A stretch of 64,000 nucleotides of DNA from Gammaproteobacteria bacterium. GTDB taxonomy: Bacteria > Pseudomonadota > Gammaproteobacteria > SZUA-140. A program made the translations under genes and the position numbers. A model generated the notes under the pieces. It saw only the letters and a list, made by a program, of their open reading frames with translations, was not told the DNA's origin and did no database searches. Shown one piece after another: positions 56,965 to 64,000 of this stretch. The DNA is taken from the NCBI GenBank assembly GCA_016716465.1, contig JADJWH010000005.1:1-64000 (forward strand), given 5' to 3'. Within the stretch, counting starts at the first letter, position 1, and each line of letters starts with the position of its first letter.

Positions 56965-57894
56965 TTATACGTAGGTCAGCCACTCGCCGTATTCGGCGCG
57001 GCGGCCGTGCACGTGGTCGAAATAGAGGCTCTGCAGCTTTTCGGTGACCGGTCCGCGCGTGCCGCGGCCGATCGCACGGCCGTCGAGTTCACGGATCGGT
57101 GTTACCTCGGCGGCGGTACCGGTGAAGAAGGCCTCGTCCGCGACGTAGACTTCATCGCGCGTGATGCGCTTTTCACGCACGCCGATGCCGAGGTCCTGCG
57201 CCAGCTGGATGATGGTGGCGCGCGTGATGCCGTCGAGCGCCGAGGTCAGCTCCGGGGTGTAGAGCACGCCGTCGCGTACCAGGAAGAAATTCTCCCCGCT
57301 GCCTTCCGTGACGTAACCCTCGTTGTCGAGCAGCAGCGCCTCGTGGCAACCACAGGCCAGCGCCTCGTTCAGGGCGAGGATCGAATTGAGGTAGTTCGCG
57401 TTCGCCTTGGCCTTGCACATGGTGATGTTGACATGGTGGCGCGTGTATGAGGAGGTGCGCACCTTGATACCTTTCTGCATGTTCTCCTCGCCCATGTACG
57501 AACCCCAGGCCCAGGCGGCGACCATGACGTGGGTCCGGAGGTTGTCGGCGCGCAGGCCCATGCCTTCCGCGCCGTAGAAGCACATCGGGCGGATGTAGCC
57601 GGATTCGAGTTTGCATTCGCGCACGGCGGAGACGATGGCCTGGTTGATCGTGGCCTTGTCGTAGGGCATTGGCATGTTGAGGATGTGCGCCGAGCGGAAC
57701 AGGCGGTCGGTATGCGCCTGCAGGCGGAAGATGGCCGTGCCGCGGGCCGCCTTGTAGGCGCGGACGCCCTCGAACACGCCGAGTCCGTAATGCAGGGTAT
57801 GGGTGAGGACATGCACCTTGGCCTCGCGCCAGGGCACCAGTTTGCCGTCCAGCCAGATGACCCCGTCGCGGTCATCCATCGTCGCCATGTTCAT
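56965..57894 (-). CDS. ilvE: Branched-chain amino acid aminotransferase
   Basis: A 309-residue PLP fold type IV enzyme making valine, leucine and isoleucine from their 2-oxo acids. THTLHYGLGVFEGVRAY is the start signature, NYLNSILALNEA contains the sequence near the PLP Lys (KAKANANYLNS), and EGSGENFFLVRDG the Gly-rich loop. ATG 57894, with AGGAG eight bases upstream, is chosen; the frame open to 58089 runs into glnE. glnE lies upstream on the same strand, giving the run glnE, ilvE, CHCC protein. Confidence 0.96.
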   Translation of the reverse strand: MNMATMDDRDGVIWLDGKLVPWREAKVHVLTHTLHYGLGVFEGVRAYKAARGTAIFRLQAHTDRLFRSAHILNMPMPYDKATINQAIVSAVRECKLESGYIRPMCFYGAEGMGLRADNLRTHVMVAAWAWGSYMGEENMQKGIKVRTSSYTRHHVNITMCKAKANANYLNSILALNEALACGCHEALLLDNEGYVTEGSGENFFLVRDGVLYTPELTSALDGITRATIIQLAQDLGIGVREKRITRDEVYVADEAFFTGTAAEVTPIRELDGRAIGRGTRGPVTEKLQSLYFDHVHGRRAEYGEWLTYV

Positions 57895-57991
57895 GCGAAA
57901 GCTCCTGCATTCATTCTCAAGTGATTCGAGGGGAAACCCGCGTCCAGTGCCGGGCGGGGAGGGTCGATTGTAACGAATATCCCGCCGTTTT

Positions 57992-60925
57992 TCACCGTCT
58001 TTCCCCGTCCGCAGGGGCGTCCGAGGGTGGCAGGAGCCGGTTCCAGATGCGCGCGATCTCCGCCCGCTGGACCTCGAATTCCGCGCCATCCACCACGGTA
58101 TCGTCGACCTCCTGCAGGGCCAGCCGGTGCACCACGGCGCGGTAGTTACGGTAGGCCTCGGTCAGCAGGCGGGTGTCCTCACTGGGGAGCAGGCCGAGGC
58201 GGGCCAGGGTTTCGAGCAGGCGGATGTTGTCGGTCCAGCGCAGCAGTTCCGGGTGTTCACCCGCCCAGCGCAGTACCGCGTACTGGACGATGAACTCGAT
58301 ATCGGCGATGCCGCCGCGATCCTGTTTGAGATCGAAACGGTCTTTTCCACCGCGGGCGAGTTCACGGCGCATGCGTTCGCGCATGTCGCCGACCTCGTCG
58401 CGCAAGCGGTCGGGATCGCGCGAGCGGGTCAGGGCTGCTGCCCGGATGCGGTTGAATTCCACCGTCACGGCGGGATCGCCGGCGACCACGCGGGCGCGCA
58501 CCAGCGCCTGGTGCTCCCAGGTCCAGGCCGCGTTGCTCTGGTAGTCCTCGAAGGCGGACAGGGAGCTGACCAGCAGGCCGGAGCTGCCGCTGGGACGCAG
58601 GCGAAGGTCGACCTCGTAGAGGATGCCGGCCGGGGTATGGGTATTGAGCAGGTGGATGATGCGTTGCGCGAGGCGGGCGTAGCCCTGAGCCAGCGCGGGA
58701 TCATCGTCCGCCGCATGCAGGAACACCAGGTCGAGATCGGAGCCGTAGCCGAGTTCGATCCCGCCGAGCTTGCCGTAGGCGATGATCGCGAAACCGCGAT
58801 CGAGTGGGCGTCCGGCGCCGGATCCGCGCCGCGCCAGGTGACCCGCGGCCTGGTTCAGCACCTCCGCGAGAACGACCTCGGCGATCTCGGTCAGATGATC
58901 ACTGACCACCATCAGGGGCATCGCCGCCATGACATCCGCGGCGGCGACGCGCAGCACATTCGATTGTTTGAAGTGGCGCAGGGTTTCCATCTGCTGTTCG
59001 AGATCGTCTGGCGCGATCGCGTCCAGGGCGATCCGAAGTTCACGCTCGAGCGCGCCGCGATCCAGCGGGGCATAGAGTGTGCGCGGATCGATCAGCTCGT
59101 CGAGCAGCAGGGGCTGATGGGCCAGCATGTCCGAGATCCAGGGACTGGCCGCGCACAGGCGGACCAGCTGGGTGAGTACTACGGAATTTTCCCCGAGCAG
59201 GGCCAGATAGGCGGTGCGGCGCGCGATCTGTTCGATCAGATCGAGCAGCCGGATCAGGGTGACATCCGGCCGTGGCGTCGCGGCGGCGGCATCGAGTAAC
59301 GGCGCCATGACGCGATCCATGCGTGCGCGGCCGCGCTCGCTGAGCGCGCGATAGGTGTGGCCGTCGCGCAGCAGGCCAAGGCGGCGGCGAATCTCCCCGC
59401 CGTCCTGGAAGCCGGCCTGTGTCAGCAGCGCGATCCCCCGCGCCTCGTCGAGTGCGCCGGACCACAGGGCGGCGTAATCCGGCGTCTTCTGTGCTTTCTG
59501 CGCCGACGTATCCGCATCCTGTCGCGGCATGTTGAATACCTGATTGAAATGTCGCTGCACGCGTGCGCGATGCTGAGCGAGCGTGCGGGAAAACCCTTCC
59601 CAGTCCGGGTAATCCATCGAGCGGGCGAGGCGCAGGCGACCCGCCGCATCATCCGGCAGCTGGTGTGTCTGCCGGTCGGCCTCCATCTGCAGGCGGTTTT
59701 CCACCCGGCGCAGGAAATGATAGGCGCGCTCCAGTTCGGTCGCGGCCTCTTCCGGCAGGTGTCCGGCGCGGGCGAGCCGATGCAGAATGAGCAGGATCTG
59801 CTGTTCCTGCAGGGCGGGCTCGCGGCCGCCGCGGATCAACTGAAAGGTCTGGCCGATGAACTCGATTTCACGGATGCCGCCCGGCCCCAGCTTGATGTTG
59901 TCCTCCAGGTCGCGCTTCGCCACTTCCTGGTTGATCAGCGCTTTCATCTCGCGCAGGGACTCGAACACATTGAAATCCAGGTAGCGGCGATAGATGAAGG
60001 GGCGCAGGATCCGGAGCAGCTGACGGCCCTGCACCCGGTCTCCCGCGACGGGGCGCGCCTTGATCATGGCGTAGCGTTCCCATTCCCGGCCCTGGGACTG
60101 GTAGTACTCCTCCATTTGCTCGAAGCTCATGACCAGCGGGCCGCTGCTGCCGAACGGGCGCAGGCGCATGTCGGTGCGGAAGACGAAGCCTTCCTCGGTC
60201 GGCGTACTGAGACAGCGGATCAGCTGCTTGCCCAGTTCGGTGAAAAATTCCTCGTTATGCATCCGCGCGCGCCGGCCGCGGGTGGAACCCTCTTCCGGGT
60301 AGGCGAAGATGAGATCGATGTCGGAGGAGAAATTGAGCTCATACGCGCCGAGTTTACCCATCCCGAGCACGACCAGGCTTTGCGGGGCGCCGGTGCTCGC
60401 CCCGTGTGGCGCGCCGCGGGCGTGTGCGAGGTGCGCGTGCAGCCAGCCGGCGGCGCCATCGATCAGGGCCTCCGCCAGCCAGGACAGTTCCCGTAACGTT
60501 TCCTCCAGGCGGGCCCAGCCCGCGAGATCGCGCCAGGCGATGCGGGTCATTTCCCGGCGCCGCAGCTGCCGCAAGCCGCGATCCAGATCTTCCTCGCTGC
60601 GCAGCTTCGACAGCGTCCGCGCGGTCAGTTGCGCATAGCGATCGGGCGCGTAGCTCAGCAGCAGGTCGCCACTTTCCAGCAACTCCCGCAGCAGCCGCGG
60701 GTCTTCGATGCAATTGTGGGCCACGAAGCTGCTGTAGGACCACACCCGGCGCAGTACCCTCAGTGTTTCCGGATGCCGTGGCAACGGCAGGCCGGTTTCC
60801 CGCGCGGCAGCGGTGTACTGTTCCCAGAACAGTTCTACCCGCTGTTGCAGGGCGGCGGGTGGCGGGGTGTCGGTGGTGATGCGCTGATTAGAGGGGGCTG
60901 CGGGGTGGGACGAGTTCATTTGCAC
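57992..60925 (-). CDS. glnE: Bifunctional glutamine synthetase adenylyltransferase/deadenylase
   Basis: A 977-residue enzyme that switches glutamine synthetase off and on by AMP addition and removal according to nitrogen state and PII. Two nucleotidyltransferase domains are visible: GMGKLGAYELNFSSDIDLIF (N-terminal, about 190) and AYGKLGGIELGYGSDLDLVF (C-terminal, about 700), each with the GxxxLGxxE/DxD pattern. It is slightly longer than the E. coli enzyme (946 residues). Start could be at 60925 or 60919 (both ATG). The amidase and sigma-54-like signals elsewhere fit nitrogen control, though no direct link exists. Confidence 0.97.
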   Translation of the reverse strand: MQMNSSHPAAPSNQRITTDTPPPAALQQRVELFWEQYTAAARETGLPLPRHPETLRVLRRVWSYSSFVAHNCIEDPRLLRELLESGDLLLSYAPDRYAQLTARTLSKLRSEEDLDRGLRQLRRREMTRIAWRDLAGWARLEETLRELSWLAEALIDGAAGWLHAHLAHARGAPHGASTGAPQSLVVLGMGKLGAYELNFSSDIDLIFAYPEEGSTRGRRARMHNEEFFTELGKQLIRCLSTPTEEGFVFRTDMRLRPFGSSGPLVMSFEQMEEYYQSQGREWERYAMIKARPVAGDRVQGRQLLRILRPFIYRRYLDFNVFESLREMKALINQEVAKRDLEDNIKLGPGGIREIEFIGQTFQLIRGGREPALQEQQILLILHRLARAGHLPEEAATELERAYHFLRRVENRLQMEADRQTHQLPDDAAGRLRLARSMDYPDWEGFSRTLAQHRARVQRHFNQVFNMPRQDADTSAQKAQKTPDYAALWSGALDEARGIALLTQAGFQDGGEIRRRLGLLRDGHTYRALSERGRARMDRVMAPLLDAAAATPRPDVTLIRLLDLIEQIARRTAYLALLGENSVVLTQLVRLCAASPWISDMLAHQPLLLDELIDPRTLYAPLDRGALERELRIALDAIAPDDLEQQMETLRHFKQSNVLRVAAADVMAAMPLMVVSDHLTEIAEVVLAEVLNQAAGHLARRGSGAGRPLDRGFAIIAYGKLGGIELGYGSDLDLVFLHAADDDPALAQGYARLAQRIIHLLNTHTPAGILYEVDLRLRPSGSSGLLVSSLSAFEDYQSNAAWTWEHQALVRARVVAGDPAVTVEFNRIRAAALTRSRDPDRLRDEVGDMRERMRRELARGGKDRFDLKQDRGGIADIEFIVQYAVLRWAGEHPELLRWTDNIRLLETLARLGLLPSEDTRLLTEAYRNYRAVVHRLALQEVDDTVVDGAEFEVQRAEIARIWNRLLPPSDAPADGERR

Positions 60926-61073
60926 AGCATAAAAGACCGCCAGCGCCCCGGCAACCGGCGCCTGCCGACCGAAAAATGAGAACCCGATCGCTCAAGCCGG
61001 ATTGCGATCCAGTCGATAGTAACAGCGGAGGAGTCGCCAAGTTTCTCATACCCGGTCCGGCGAAGAGGCGTTC

Positions 61074-62222
61074 ATGGAATTCACCGATTATCTGAAGTTA
61101 ATGGTCGCAAAGGAGGGATCTGACCTGTTTCTGACGGTTGGGGCCCCGCCTTCCATGCGTATCCACGGCCAGATCAAGCCGATCGACAAGTCGCCCATAC
61201 CCCCGGGTGCCACCAAATTGATCGCATATAAATTAATGAATGCGGAGCAACAGGCGGTTTTTGAAAAGACCCCCGAGATGAATCTCGCGATCGCCGACCC
61301 GAATATCGGGCGTTTCCGCGTCAATATCTTCAAGCAGCGCAATCATATCGGGCTGGTCATCCGCAACATCAAGGTCAAGATCCCGAGCATGGAAGAATTG
61401 GGACTGCCCCCGATCCTGAGCAAGCTGGTGATGCAGAAGCGCGGCCTGATCCTGTTTGTCGGCGCCACCGGGTCGGGTAAGTCGACCTCGCTGGCCGCCA
61501 TGATCGATTACCGCAACAGCACCAGCGCGGGGCATATCGTCACGATCGAGGATCCGATCGAATACGTGCACAACCACAAGCGCTCCATCATCACCCAGCG
61601 CGAGGTGGGCGACGACACCGCCACCTATGAGGATGCCCTGAAGAACACCCTGCGTCAGGCGCCGGATGTCATTCTCATCGGCGAGGTGCGCGACCGCGAT
61701 ACCATGGAGTATGCGATCTCCTTCGCCGAAACCGGCCATCTCGCCATCTCCACCCTGCATGCGAACAACGCGAACCAGGCCTTCGATCGCATCATCAACT
61801 TTTTCCCGGAGGATCGCCGCAACCAATTGCTGATGGACCTGTCGCTGAACGTGCGCGGCATCGTGTCACAGCGCCTGATACCGGCCCTGGACGGCAAGCG
61901 CGCCGCGGCCTTCGAGATCCTGCTGGGTACGCCGCTGGTCAGCGACCTGATCCTCAAGGGGGAGATTCACAAGATCAAGGAGATCATGGAGAAGTCGGAG
62001 AATCTCGGGATGCAGACCTTTGATGGCGCCTTGTACAAGCTGTACAAGGCCGGACGCATCTCCTATGAGGAGGCCCTGCGGAACGCCGATTCCCAGAACA
62101 ATCTTCGCCTGCGCATCGACCTGGAGGAGAAGGATGTGGAGAAGAGCGCCGAAGTCAACGGGCTGCGCCTGGAGGACAACGAGGACGACGACAAGGGATA
62201 CCGGGCGATCTCGCTTTCATAA
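61074..62222 (+). CDS. pilU: Type IV pilus retraction ATPase, PilU type
   Basis: A 382-residue hexameric ATPase that works with PilT to pull in type IV pili for twitching. It begins MEFTDYLKLMVAKEGSDLFLT, has Walker A GATGSGKST at 130-138, Walker B VILIGEVRD and STLHANNANQAFDRIINFFP. The PilT-type AIRNLIRE motif at the end is absent and replaced by a charged tail, which supports PilU over PilT. GAGGCG lies before the ATG. It is isolated here; pilT is often beside it but is not in the window. Confidence 0.94.
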   Translation: MEFTDYLKLMVAKEGSDLFLTVGAPPSMRIHGQIKPIDKSPIPPGATKLIAYKLMNAEQQAVFEKTPEMNLAIADPNIGRFRVNIFKQRNHIGLVIRNIKVKIPSMEELGLPPILSKLVMQKRGLILFVGATGSGKSTSLAAMIDYRNSTSAGHIVTIEDPIEYVHNHKRSIITQREVGDDTATYEDALKNTLRQAPDVILIGEVRDRDTMEYAISFAETGHLAISTLHANNANQAFDRIINFFPEDRRNQLLMDLSLNVRGIVSQRLIPALDGKRAAAFEILLGTPLVSDLILKGEIHKIKEIMEKSENLGMQTFDGALYKLYKAGRISYEEALRNADSQNNLRLRIDLEEKDVEKSAEVNGLRLEDNEDDDKGYRAISLS

Positions 62223-62241
62223 CGCGGCCATACCGGATAAA

Positions 62242-62277
62242 AAAAGCCCCGCCAGGCATCGCCCGGCGGGGCTTTTC
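62242..62277. terminator. Bidirectional terminator between pilU and groL
   Basis: AAAAGCCCCGCC and GGCGGGGCTTTT form a 12-base-pair stem with an 11-base loop, flanked by A-runs on one side and T-runs on the other. It can end both convergent genes. Confidence 0.85.
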
Positions 62278-62311
62278 ACTTTCCAGCCAACCGGCTCGCG
62301 CCAGAGGCTGC

Positions 62312-64000
<1,689 letters not shown>

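Overview
The window is a high-G+C, gene-dense stretch of a gammaproteobacterial chromosome. Pointers are the adjacent pcm-like and tolC genes, the waaA/hldE/lpxL/msbA lipopolysaccharide genes, glnE, pilU, and a split coenzyme-B12 ribonucleotide reductase (nrdJa/nrdJb). ATP sulfurylase (sat), a proton or sodium pumping pyrophosphatase (hppA), a pyrophosphate-dependent phosphofructokinase (pfp) and a c551-type cytochrome suggest a sulfur-oxidising chemolithotroph. I cannot fix the family or genus from sequence alone. No phage, insertion sequence, CRISPR array, tRNA or rRNA was recognised.

Layout. 1-12 kb: 3' part of a chromate transporter, a GIY-YIG protein, a membrane protein, a large c-di-GMP sensor protein, tag, a cupin, then an aliphatic amidase locus (amiE-amiB) behind a strong sigma-54-like promoter; next a lipoprotein, a beta-barrel protein, a 54-residue rubredoxin, a candidate Fur-controlled small RNA and a cytochrome c. 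12-22 kb: nrdJa-nrdJb with two NrdR boxes and two DnaA boxes, a DegQ-type protease, sat, a CDF metal exporter and hppA. 22-36 kb: pfp, an adenylate kinase with a histone-H1-like lysine-rich tail, hemB, aroE, an unknown protein, a gamma-carbonic anhydrase, prlC, a GGDEF protein, thiC, a pcm-like methyltransferase and tolC. 36-57 kb: a lipopolysaccharide and surface-glycan region (waaA, hldE, lpxL, msbA, several glycosyltransferases, asnB, an EptA-like transferase, an O-antigen-ligase-like protein, a methyltransferase and a sulfotransferase). 57-64 kb: CHCC zinc-finger protein, ilvE, glnE, pilU and groL.

How parts fit. sat, hppA and pfp lie within 6 kb and all use or make pyrophosphate, which fits a cell that treats PPi as an energy currency. 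The 36-57 kb block builds and exports lipid A-core and decorates surface sugars. The amidase, glnE and a sigma-54-like site point to nitrogen control. The most interesting unexplained signal is at 11,221-11,376 on the minus strand: Fur box, promoter, a hairpin showing an anti-Shine-Dalgarno loop, and an intrinsic terminator, lying between the genes of two iron proteins (rubredoxin and cytochrome c).
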